From Sialis fuliginosa (taxonomy: Eukaryota; Arthropoda; Insecta; Megaloptera; Sialidae): 64,000 bases of DNA. Below the pieces are notes generated by a model. That model made no database searches and was not told the origin of the DNA. It worked only from the letters and a program-made list of their open reading frames with translations. Both the position numbers and the translations under genes were made by a program. The stretch spans positions 16,776,761-16,840,760 of the forward strand of contig OY540818.1 in the NCBI GenBank assembly GCA_961205875.1. The letters are read 5' to 3'. Shown here piece after piece: positions 27,670 to 38,218 of the stretch; position 1 is the first letter of the stretch; each line of letters begins with the position of its first letter.

Positions 27670-27847
27670 TTTTAATATAGTGTATAAAATCACAGCCACT
27701 TACTTAAAATAATAAATATAATAATACTATCAACAAGGTACTGTACAACGATAAATAAGTTATTTAAGCTGTTGTAAAGTTGTGCAACTTTCAAACAGCG
27801 TAAACATGTGTCAAATTCTTAAAATGTTATGATGACGTGAAGGTTAC

Positions 27848-27877
27848 CATAGACTTATAGAATTTTATAAGTCTATG
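27848..27877. repeat. Perfect 12-bp hairpin upstream of RIOK1
   Basis: CATAGACTTATA and TATAAGTCTATG form a perfect stem around a 6-base loop. The hairpin is flanked by the direct repeat TGAAGGTTAC, about 180 bp upstream of the RIOK1 start. It could be a microinsertion scar, or a structured element on either strand. Confidence 0.6.
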
Positions 27878-28306
27878 AAGGTTACTTATACAGGGGTGGA
27901 AAATTAAAATATTTTGAATAATAGTAGGGCTTTGTAAAAATAAAATTAATCGCATATAATACTTGTATTTTATAATTAATATTTAATAGCTTTTGCTTGC
28001 ACAATGATTATTAATTTAATATAATACTTATAATGAATTTAGAGTTGAATGTTAAAATAAATGAATCAAAATATATTTAAATTATCTACGTGATTGTTTT
28101 ATAATAATTGTTTTTAATTAATAATTAAAACAATATAACAGCAACCGACGACTGCCGACGAATTTAATTTACTCGTTCTGAAATAAAATAAATCAAACAT
28201 ACAAGTTTAAACAAAAATATTTTTATTAAAATAAGTTACAATAATTTCAACGAGTCGCGATAAAAATTATATAAAAAATAATGCGTAATATATATTTTAT
28301 TTCGAA

Positions 28307-31300
28307 TTAGTTTACATGTTCGATTATAGGTTGTTCTGGAGTCTGTCTTGCAGGGCCGGTTTGGGTGATGTTCACGATTCTTTCACCTGATGCTGGTGGT
28401 AATGCTTTCTTCGGTGCTGTGATTGTCAATATACCATCTGATGATAAGCTTGAAATAACGTCTTTTACATCATGTCCAGTAGGTACCATGTATCTATGGA
28501 AAAAAGCATTTCTAATGATATTATTTTAATTTTTTTAATTAAATGCAAATTTATATTATATATGGCGCAGTGCCGAGCTTAAACATTACGAGTTAATTGT
28601 AAAAGAAATATGGGTGAACAATTTAAACTTAACCTCCATTAATTACAAAAATATTTATGTTTGCTGTGTACACTTTACTCCCAATGACTTTAGTACATTT
28701 ACATTGAATGGTAAATAACATTAAGAACAGAAATCTTAATTTGAATTCAAATCGCTGTTTGAGAACTTCAGAAGGGTTCACGTTTTATCCGATAGGTGGC
28801 AGAGTGGTCACTGACCATAGAGTGTGATATAATAATAAATACTGCAAATTACTTAATGCTAAGTAATAAATACAAATTACTAAATACAGGTATAAATTAA
28901 AGGTGCTAATTAAGAGGAGTTTGAGTACAAACTATAATATAAACTATAAACATTTTTTGTTGTTTGTTGTGTCGAGTTTTGACAAGTGCATCCCGAACCT
29001 GTGCAAAAAGGCAGTTACATACTATAAAGGTAATAAGTAACTCATCATTTTATTAGCTTATATAAGTGACTAAGGGCACAACAAATTATTAGTGTAATCT
29101 ATTAATTATTATTATACATATTATCACAGCATTTGCTATACATTGTTTACAATTTTACGATTCTTTATTTTATAACTATTATAACTATTGTCTTTATGCG
29201 CAATTCTAACATTTTAATCAAAAATAGAATTTAATATTAATTTACACGCTCAGTTATAAAACTATAATACCTCTACGTCTTATTTTCTTGTATTTTAGTC
29301 GATATTTATATGACGAGTTGAAGTTCAGTGCAGGAAATTTCACTAAAAAATTTCGAATTTTTGATTTTGTTAAAAGTATGTTTAATGTATAGAAAATGAC
29401 GTAAAAAGTTGTTTGTTTCAAACCGCAGGTCTGTATCTCAAACCGTTCTCGAGATATAGCCTCTCAAAGTTTTAGTTTTTTCAAATTTTTGGAGAAAAAA
29501 GGCCATAACTTTTGAACGCGTGGTCGGAATTGATTTTAGTTGACGGATTTGAAATCAGCGTGTCAAAATCTATATAATGACATGTATAATACCTTAAAAC
29601 TCGAGAAAAAAAATTTCGCGAAAAATCGAAAAAATTCAAAGGGGTATACCTTAAAAAAATGTCGATTTTTGACCAAATTTTTTTTGTCGAATTGTAAAGT
29701 ATTATACATGTCATTATATAGATTTTGACACGCTGATTTCAAATCCGTCAACTAAAATCAATTCCGACCACGCGTTCAAAAGTTATGGCCTTTTTTCTCC
29801 AAAAATTTGAAAAAACTAAAACTTTGAGAGGCTATATCTAGAGAACGGTTTGAGATACAGACCTGCGGTTTGAAACAAACAACTTTTCACGTCATTTTCT
29901 ATGCAATAAACATACTTTTAACGAAATCAAAAATTCTAAATTTTTTAGTGAAATGAACTTCAACTCGTCGTATAAATATCGACTAAAATACAAGAAAATA
30001 AAACGTAGAGGTATTATAGTTTTATAACTGCTCGTGTAAATTAATATTAAATGCGGCAGTTTGTTAAAAAAAAAAAAAAAAGTTCATCAAAATTACTAGA
30101 AAGGCGCAAAATTGTGGATTGCCAGCGGCAATTTCGAAAAAAATAGGGAGGATGTTTGCCATCTGCCCCGGGCGGCAGTAATCTACGGTACGGTATGCTT
30201 ATAATTGCTTTAATATGTATTAAATTAAAAATAGTTTAAAGTTCAATAGATCAGGTATAATAATTTCATTGTATTATTATAAAAATATATAGATTTGTTA
30301 TGACATCTACATTATATTCAACTGTGAGATCACCTCCAATAAATTGTTTTGTTAATGTACTAAAAATAAATCAGAGATATAAACTACAAACTAATTGAAA
30401 TTTTAAAGCATATGTAATGTTAAAATAATCAGGCTTGCAACGTTTTAAACAAGTTCTTGGCTATCTTTCAAGAAGTCAATAATATGAAGAAAATAACTCG
30501 CGTGATGAAATATATACACTGCCTTCTGAGTTTTTTATAATTTTATAAACTTTTCAAAATTATTGGAATTAATTAAAAATTTAAATAGTGCCAACAACTT
30601 AATAGATCTTAAAAATATTAAACTGATTTTTTGACTGTGTTCGTTATAATTTTCATTGAAAGTACTAATTAAAAGCTATATTCTAATTTTTTTTCAGATT
30701 TTTTGCTTTCATAGTTTAGAAAATACAGGAGGGGGGTACTCTGATAATAACTTTGAACGCAAATATATCATGACTGAAGGGTTAAAATCAAAAGGTCCTA
30801 AGACATTTTTTGTTGAATTTTAGGAGACCTATCTAAATATTGGAAATTATTTTAAATATATTTTCAGTCGATTTTTTTCAAAAATATCATTTCTGTTTTT
30901 GGTTATCAATCTGTATACCAAATTTCACTTAATCGGCATGAAATTTATATAAATAGACAGACAGACAGAGCGAAACTAGAAGGGTTCCTAGTTTTCTGCG
31001 GAACCCTAAAAATGGGGTAATTCGGTTTGAGTTATTTTCTGTTTTTCAGAATATTTCACTTACTTTCTAATAAAATGGCGAGAAATGAAACCGTGTTCAT
31101 CTTTTTTCTCTTCATGTTTTCCTTCAACAATGATTGTATTTTGGTCATTTGTCTTTACTGTAATTTCTGATGGATTGAACTGTTGGACATCTAAAATGAC
31201 TTCGAATTTGTCTTTGTCACACGTTACAGTCGATCCTGAATCTTGGCGACTCAGACTTCTCCATGGACGAAAATACGGCCTAGTGCGAAGTAAGGAACTT

Positions 31301-31443
31301 CCTAAAGATGGAGTCAAAGTCATTGAAGATAAGAGATCATCTCTGTTAAGGCCAATTCCAAAATGTTGATCGATTAATCGAGATGGCCGTGAAATGTCCA
31401 TATCGTCCCACCAATCACGGAACATTAAGGGTACTAGTGACAT
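28307..31443 (-). CDS. l(2)efl: Small heat shock protein, alpha-crystallin family (l(2)efl-like), complete, 2 coding exons
   Basis: Coding exons on the minus strand are 31443-31064 and 28493-28307, giving 188 residues (Drosophila l(2)efl has about 187). It begins MSLVPLMFRDWWDD, typical of insect l(2)efl/alphaB-crystallin-like chaperones. The alpha-crystallin domain covers about 73-154: DKFEVILDVQQFNPSEITVK, then the EGKHEEKKDEHGFISRHF stretch, and after the intron the conserved SSLSSDGILTI. The tail carries the VNI version of the IxI/V oligomer-docking motif before TQTGPA. These proteins are ATP-independent holdases that form oligomers and bind unfolding proteins. The 2.57-kb coding intron splits a lysine codon and contains a large palindromic repeat and older repeat copies. 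The acceptor sequence ctccaacag lies directly before the ATG, so there is a separate 5'UTR exon upstream. AATAAA occurs at 28296-28301 and, more plausibly as the used site, at 28222-28227. Confidence 0.93.
29190..30053. repeat. Long palindromic repeat family A, copy 2 (in the heat-shock gene intron)
   Basis: It reads tctttatgcgcaa ... ttaatattaatttacacgctc ... tacctctacgtctta and returns in reverse complement to about 30053. It has longer outer arms than copy 1; the outer left arm matches the outer right arm of copy 3. It lies inside the transcribed 28494-31063 intron. Confidence 0.8.
30650..31013 (+). repeat. Retroelement-like repeat P, copy 1
   Basis: It starts gttcgttataattttcattg and ends with acagacagacagagcgaaac and ggttcctagttttctgcggaaccct. 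The body recurs at 31965-32165 and 32255-32620. The sequence resembles the 3' tails of insect non-LTR elements. Confidence 0.5.
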
Positions 31444-31964
31444 CTGTTGGAGAATATTATAAGTTAGGAAAATTGTGAATAAGAAAAATTAATTACTATT
31501 GATAAAATAAACGCGCCGCGGTCGGTGTGAACAGAACGAACGCGTTTTTTCCGCGCCGCAACCGCTGCAAATATTCGCTTCGGTATGTAGGAAACTTTAA
31601 AAAACTTGAATTAATATTTACAAGTGAAATTGTGGAAAAACTATTTATTTTTTATTCAATTTAAAAAAACTTTAATCAAAAAATTAAAAACGTTAGGTCG
31701 TAAAGAATATATTCTAATATCCTGTTATTCTTTTTCATTGCATTTAGTTAATATTTACAAGCGCAATAGTGGAAATAAAATTTTTAAATTTTTGTTGTTC
31801 TTTTTATATAATATTACATTTATCACCCATTAAAACTGGTTAATTTTAGTAAGAAAATAAAACGGCCAAGTGCGTGTTGGGCATACACATGATAGGATTC
31901 CGTAGTCATTACGATTTATAAACAAGAGTTATTTCAATTTTTTTCATAAACTATTCTAGCTACA

Positions 31965-32625
31965 GTGTTCGTTATAATTTTCATTGAAAGTACTAACTAA
32001 AAGCTACATTCTAGATTTTTTTATAGATTTTTTGCATCGATAGTTTAGAAAGTAGTAGGGGGGAAGGGGACGCTCTGATAACGACATTTAAATGCAAATA
32101 TATCGTGACAGAAGGGTTAAAATCAAAAGGTCATATAACATTTTTTGTTGCATTTTAGGAGACCTATCTAAAGTTACCTCACTGTATGGGGTAAGTAAAA
32201 AAAAATGTGAGTTCACTTTTCAGTCTATGGGAGAGGGGTCCAAAATAATTTTGACAGTGGAAGTACTAATTAAAAGCTACATTCTCGAATTTTTTTCAGA
32301 TTTTTTTAATAGATAGATTTTTAATAGATAGATTGAACGCAAATATATAGTGACTGAAGGGTTAAAATCAAAATGTCATATAACATTTTTTATTGCATTT
32401 TAGGACTCCTAAATAATGACACCCCACTCAATGAGGTAAGTGAAAAAAAAAATGTGAGGTTACTTTTCAGTCTATGGAAAAAGGTCCAAAAAATTTTTTT
32501 TTTCAAAAATCTTATCATTTATTTTTTTGTGTTATCAGTCTTCGTCCGTATACCAAATTTCATCTTAATCGGCTTAAAATTTTTGAGGACGGACATAAGG
32601 TTTCCTAGTTTTCTACGGTTAATCT
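31965..32625 (+). repeat. Retroelement-like repeat P, two partial copies in tandem (5'UTR intron)
   Basis: Segments near 31965-32165 and 32255-32620 both follow the copy at 30650 (ctgaagggttaaaatcaaaa ... aggagacctatctaaa or its shortened form). The second keeps the tataccaaatttcatcttaatcgg tail. Open frames here are repeat-derived. A short tail of related type is at 51885-52040. Confidence 0.5.
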
Positions 32626-32660
32626 GTATATTTCAACACTGAATAAATAGTTGTACTTAC

Positions 32661-32710
32661 TTTGAGTATATTTTCACACACCTACACAACTAACAAACAA
32701 ACAAAGAACT
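32661..32710 (-). promoter_or_regulatory. Predicted 5'UTR exon and core promoter of the small heat shock gene
   Basis: On the minus strand a TATA-like TTTATAC (32736-32742) is followed about 30 bases later by an initiator-like GCAGTTC, putting +1 near 32710. A good donor (CTCAAA|gtaagt) then ends the exon at 32661. The matching acceptor is directly before the ATG at 31443, so the 5'UTR intron is about 1.2 kb. This is inferred from signals only. Confidence 0.5.
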
Positions 32711-32931
32711 GCACGTTCACAACACACGGTTCGCTGTATAAATGCTTAACCGCAACGTATTCCGTAGTGTTTATATCTGCAATTATCTGTGACGCGATGT
32801 GGGTGATCAGTGTTCCCGATTTAGCCAGGTGAGTCGTCGCAACGGAGGTGCATACAGACACACATGAATACAGTATACATACATGGATTCAGACGTCATC
32901 TACGACGGGATTGCGTTATTGTTTACGATCG

Positions 32932-32939
32932 TTCTGGAA
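32932..32939 (-). promoter_or_regulatory. Candidate heat-shock element (TTCTGGAA)
   Basis: TTCTGGAA is a perfect TTCnnGAA inverted pair, the core of an HSF-binding site. Next to it is an imperfect third unit (GAT in place of GAA, two bases before TTC). It lies about 225 bp upstream of the predicted start of the small heat shock gene, a sensible position for heat or stress control. Confidence 0.45.
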
Positions 32940-33169
32940 CACATTAAATTGTAGGCGTATGGAAAGATTGATAGTTGAAATATTTTAAAAATGCTGTAAG
33001 AATTCATGACTGATTCATAAAAATTATTTTGAGATTATTGAAGTTATATTTTTTGTATAATTTATGGATAATTTTGTCAGAAGAACGTTTGACAATAAAA
33101 AAAATTGATCGCGTCCGTCAGTTAGAAATTTAGAATTTAAGAAAATGACCATTTTTGATTTTATTTTGT

Positions 33170-33752
33170 TTTGCTTCGAGGTTTTAGGTCAATAAAATTG
33201 TTATACAGTGTATTCCAAGATGGTTAAGCCATAGGAAATTTAACATAGGGACAATTAGAAGTGTTGTAGTAACCTTTGATCAAATTTAACGATATGTGAT
33301 TGGTGCATTTTGAATTGCCGCCTCGAAACTAACTGATAAATTTTAAATTAATCAACAGTATTTTGTTCTCAACATTAATTTCAATAATTTAAGCATTCTT
33401 GATAAAATTATAATAATATTTTTTGACAGATATAAATTTGAAAACAAAATACTGATTACTATTTTATTAAATTTTGTGGCGGCATTTCAAAATGCACCAA
33501 TCATCATCGTTAAATTTGACCAAAGGTTACTACAACATTTCTTATTGACTCTATGTTAAATTTCCTATGGCTTAATCGATTTGGAATACACTGTATGTGT
33601 ATTGTTGTACAAAAATATGAATAAGTATTATTGTTGTCTAAAAGTAGATTGTTTTTTATATTTACTGAAGAAGTCTGAAATATGACGAAACGTTTAAATG
33701 AATAAATAATGTTATAACACATATTATTGACCTAAAACCTCGAAGCAAAACA
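33170..33752. repeat. Imperfect palindromic repeat with a longer right arm
   Basis: The left arm (cttcgaggttttaggtcaat ... gattggtgcattttgaattgccgcc) is the reverse complement of 33475-33745. The right arm has an extra block of about 100 bases that contains tgaagaagtctgaaatatgacgaaacg, a tail motif seen in several eukaryotic retroelements. Confidence 0.6.
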
Positions 33753-34931
33753 AAATAAAGTCAGTTAGAAATTGATATGGAATGATCTTTTTTGATTTTA
33801 GAATCAATTTTTTTTTTATTTCAAGATCAATGTTTTTATTGACAAACGTTTTCCTGACAAAATTATCCAGAAATTATACAAAAAATTATTTTAAAAATTT
33901 TCTCTTGACCCAATGACCCATATAGCTGTCAATGTTGAATCAGAAGTTTACTTTATCCATCAAGTACCAGGGATGTTTTCATAAGTATTCTAGATTTTTA
34001 GAAAGAGTTTAAGACGCTCTAGTACGCAGTTCTTTGAAAAATCGAAAAAACACGTGTATTTTAAATGGGAAAATCATCCCCCCTTTTTAAGATAGAGAGC
34101 TGAAACTTTTTCTACATTCTTTTTGAATTATTTGGAGCTGATTTGGGGGGCGGCCCGTTCAAAATTCGTCCTAACTTCCTAACCTCATATAAGAACTACC
34201 CTAAATTGTATAATGTACATATTCAGCACATTCTTAGGATTTATATATGGTATGTCTAACAAATATTATATAAATGTATTAGTGCATTACTATTACAGAC
34301 AACTTCGCTTCAAGTTACACACTCATATATGTCTATGGTGTTTAACATTATTCATCCAAATTCAGAATAAAGGCTCGCGTATGAAATGCACTTTCAATAT
34401 ATTTAAATAAATTAATACATACATCCTTAGAATGAGCGAATTATTTGAAGTAACGTATTGTTTTCATCTCCAAATACGGCCCTGCGTTGCTTATTATTAT
34501 CCTTATTATTAACAGGAGAGTAATGTTATGATACTAAATATAAATATGTTCTCAGAGAGTTGTTAGTTAGTTCGTTAGTTTATCCTGTATAAAAGAATTA
34601 TACAAACAGCTGAATAGAATCTAATTCAAGATCATCAAGTTATTTTTGAGTTTGTTACTAATTTTAAGTGACACTATACAATGTCGTTGTAATATCAAAA
34701 ATAAACTTTTAAATATATTTTTTCACCTTCAAGAATTTATAAAAATAAGTTCTCTAAAGGTCATTGAATTTATATCTGTTTTCAAAATTCATAATTTAAC
34801 TCTTTAAAGGCTGTATGGTTAAATAATATGAAGGTGGCTACAAACGTAACTGCAAACTTGACAAGTATGCATGATCCATTTTTTTTGTACAAATATGCTT
34901 AATTAAACAAGCGCCAGTTTGCGCTTTGACT

Positions 34932-35229
34932 ATGTTAAGCTCGGACGACGATGCGCTCGTTTTGGCTGCTTTTTGCCTTATCCACAAGAGGAAAACACGA
35001 AAGAAGAATCGTGGTGTAAAGAGTGGTTAATGAAAAGAAAAACATATTCCCACATTAATTTACTGAGTGAGTAAATTGAAGATTTATCTGCGTGATATAT
35101 CTTCGGCATAATTATACCAGAATGAATGAAGAAACTTATTTGAATCTTTTGTCACCTTTAATTAAAAAGGATACGATCATGATGATAAAAGTTATAACCC
35201 CCCACGAAAGATTTACAGCAACCTGTAGA
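34932..35229 (+). pseudogene. PIF/Harbinger transposase (HARBI1-like) N-terminal remnant
   Basis: Three shifted frames together resemble the N-terminal part of Harbinger DDE nucleases: LVLAAFCLIHKRKTRKKNR, then WCKEWLMKRKTYSHINLL, then YLRHNYTRMNEETYLNLLSP followed by KKDTIMMIKVITPHERFTATC. That order (R-rich start, FRMS-E-like block, TPHERL-like block) is the family pattern. The homology stops at TATCR and no catalytic DDE residues remain, so this is a dead fragment. Sequence with aagcttgacaag motifs on both sides may be terminal repeats. Confidence 0.7.
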
Positions 35230-36064
35230 GCTCACTTACGACTGACGTTTGCTTGTACAAACCTGCACGTTCAGTTTCGCTTGTGCAAGCGAGGCTTGCT
35301 AAGCTTGTCAAGCTTGCATGATTTAAATTCAATCCATCTTCAGGCGGCTTGTACAATTAAAATTATCTTTTTATTATTATAAATTATCCTAATTTCGTCA
35401 ATTTTTATTCGATTACGTTAAAATTTAAACACAATAAAGAAGATAGGTAAAGCTACAAATTTTGTAAATTGCATTAAAATCGGACAGAAATTGTTTGGGT
35501 AACAGCGCTTTGATTTTTGAAAATTGCCGAATTTTGGTTAAAAATCGATCATTGTTCGTTTAAAAACTTTAAAACATGATTTTCGAAGGGAATAATTTTA
35601 TGAATGTTTTTTTTTTAGTTTTAGTTCAATTAGGACCTAAAGCTACATTACGAATGATCTTTGGTTGAAGTATTTAATTTAAAAAAATATACGAATTTGA
35701 AAACGTTTTTTTTTGCAATAGCGTTGATTGAGCCAAATAATTGATATTTTTGGATTCAGCGTACTCAAATTAACCTAAAAAGTTGGGTATGGGGGTTAGA
35801 GGGTGACTTTTAAATGCACCATGGTCCATGCCTTTGTGATTTAAAAAAATAAAGGAGTAAATAAAACATTTGGTTTCTTCTTTCCCAAAATCATTATTTT
35901 ATTAAATACTTACACATTTAGTTATACATTAAATTACAAGGTGTGCCAGCACACATACAAATATTATTATAATAATTATAATACCTTACAATGGCATTTA
36001 TTTACTTACATGTATCATATATACACACATTGCAATACATACATCATATTATATATACATAATT
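35230..36064. other. Repeat-like intergenic stretch
   Basis: After the transposase remnant, a block of alternating cttgcaagc/gcttgtac motifs (35240-35350) may be subterminal sequence of the same transposon. The rest is AT-rich with no gene. Confidence 0.35.
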
Positions 36065-36520
36065 AAGGTACTAGCACCAGTCTAGGATATGACCCCAGTA
36101 ATGGCTATTTTTTAATTAAATATACTGAATAAGAAATATTTGTTGATATTTGATTACTACCATTTCTGAATATTCATCTATATACATTTAACTGTCTTAC
36201 AGCGTGATTTGATGAAAATCGTCCAATAGGTGTCAAAATGGCGGACATTTGATTAGTTTAAATGTCCGCCATTTAGTATAATTTATTTATTAATACATTG
36301 TTTCAAATTTGACGATTCTTTTTTTTATATCTTTTGTGTCGTAGTACTTATCATTTTGTAATCATTAGCAAGTGTCCATCACTGCGTCTTCATTACTGGT
36401 TTTACTTTATATATATATAAATACAGTTAATGATAACTACAAAAAAGAAACCCGTCAATCACAAAAACAGCAAACCTTACTCTTATAGCGGCCGTAACTG
36501 GTGCCAGTACCTTATGTATG
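36065..36520 (+). mobile_element. MITE family C, internally deleted copy
   Basis: Ends AAGGTACTAGCACCAGT and ACTGGTGCCAGTACCTT are inverted. The interior follows the copy at 39697 with gaps (tgattactaccatttctgaat, gtgtcgtagtacttatcat, gcggccgtaactgg). Confidence 0.75.
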
Positions 36521-37691
36521 TATATATATATTATGCATAAGTATAGAATACACTAACAATAATGTTAGGTCAAAAAATATTGAATATTTTAAATTATGTG
36601 CTAAAAAATGCTAAGAAAAGTGTGAAAGATTGTTTAATAAATAACGGGAAATTATTGAGAAATGAATTCTGAGTAAATTGCTATAAAATAAGTGGTTAAT
36701 AAAAAATATTCAATATTTTATGCAACGTATTTTAGTTCCTCCAGGATTACAGCAGATGTATTATGTTGCATTTAAATTATTTTTAATTAGTTTACATTAA
36801 AATGCAAATTTATTTCAACAATAAACAGTATTATCTTAACTTCTTGTAAATTTTTTATAATAAAATATTTTAATCATTCAGAAAACTAAAATTAATGATA
36901 ATATATTTTATTGTCTACAAGTACTCTGGGAAATACTTGAAGTTCGAGTACCAAGTAGTAAGTATTTCAAGTACTTATTTTACTTGAAAATAATAAATTG
37001 CATTAAAATGTCTACCCATTAAAAATATGAAAATCTAAAACGATTCAGTTTGGAAGATAAAATTGTATAAAAGAGATAGATAATAGTTAATACATTTAAT
37101 TAATATTAATTATAATGATAAATGTAGGAAAAATTATGTTCCATAAAATGACAAATCCATTTTTTAACCATTTTTCTTCTGTATTTTTCTGCTAAGTCTT
37201 TAAATTCTTTTAGTTTGAACACATTCAAGTATTAAGACACATAACATTCATTAATATTATATTGTATTTATATATTTTACATTAATTACTTTATGTATAT
37301 CTATTATTTATATAAATTTACTTATATACACATTTATTACAGTCTTTATTATTTAAATATAAATAATTTGACTTTGAGTCTTAACAATATACACATTTAA
37401 AGCATTCTTAAATTATGTTGTTTCTGTTTTGTCATAATGCAGGGCCATGCCAAGGGGGCGTTAATATTAGGAGTAAAAAATAAAATATACATGTACATTT
37501 ATATCATCAGACGATATATAACATTAGGAGTCAAATCAATAAGGCGCGGTTATCTGTCAAAGTATTTAATTAAATACACTTTTTGAAAATATAATTTTTT
37601 TTAATAATATAAATATGTTACATACACTAACATAATATCTATCTGACAAGGGAAGATCCCCAATCCGGATATTAAAAAAATATTTGTTTAA
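36521..37691. other. AT-rich intergenic stretch, no gene seen
   Basis: Low-complexity AT-rich DNA lies downstream of PDE8. Only simple repeats such as aagtacttgaagt-like runs near 36920-36985 stand out. Confidence 0.35.
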
Positions 37692-38023
37692 TGTCCGGTA
37701 TTATAAAGGACCTAACAAAATTTGTTAGCTAGCAATTACATTCAAATGGGGTATTAATTCTGTACTAGTATCTATGGATTAGTTATGGAATTTAGAGCAG
37801 TGACACTTCAACTAATTGTAACACAGTTGGCATCTTTGACCGTACAAAATAATTTTCATAACATCACCACTGTTTTAATACCGTTTGTATTTACCTACAA
37901 CGCGTGCGCGAAACTTGTCAAAGTCATCAACAAACTCCAAAAGAACTGTCATATAAGTTTGATATCTCAGTTGAAAGTGCTTGCTAGCTAACAAATTTGT
38001 TAGGTCCTTTATGATACCGGACA
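37692..38023. mobile_element. PIF/Harbinger-type MITE family B, copy 2 (inverted)
   Basis: This 332-bp element has the same ends as copy 1 and TAA on both sides (37689-37691 and 38024-38026). By eye it differs from the reverse complement of 2436-2767 only at one base (aagtgcttgC against aagtgcttgT). It lies about 150 bp past the PDE8 poly(A) signal. Confidence 0.88.
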
Positions 38024-38169
38024 TAATAATAGATATTTACTATATTTATTATATTTAAAAAAAAGTGTATATAATTAAATGACCAAGATATGTTTTAGAA
38101 ATTTACATTGAATTCATACGAGTACAAATAACAAAATTGAAGATATGTATTATACATAGACATGGCTGT

Positions 38170-38175
38170 TTTATT
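38170..38175 (-). promoter_or_regulatory. PDE8 polyadenylation signal (AATAAA)
   Basis: AATAAA on the minus strand lies about 45 bases after the PDE8 stop codon. A MITE at 37692-38023 begins just beyond it. Confidence 0.5.
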
Positions 38176-38218
38176 TTGATTTGATATTCCTTTTGCAGTA
38201 ACGCAAAAAGGTCCTTAC

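Noticed and set aside
37785..37991. A 68-codon open frame, nearly identical to one at 2468-2674 on the other strand
   Set aside because: Both lie inside family B MITEs. Their identity reflects recent transposition and there is no domain or codon signal.
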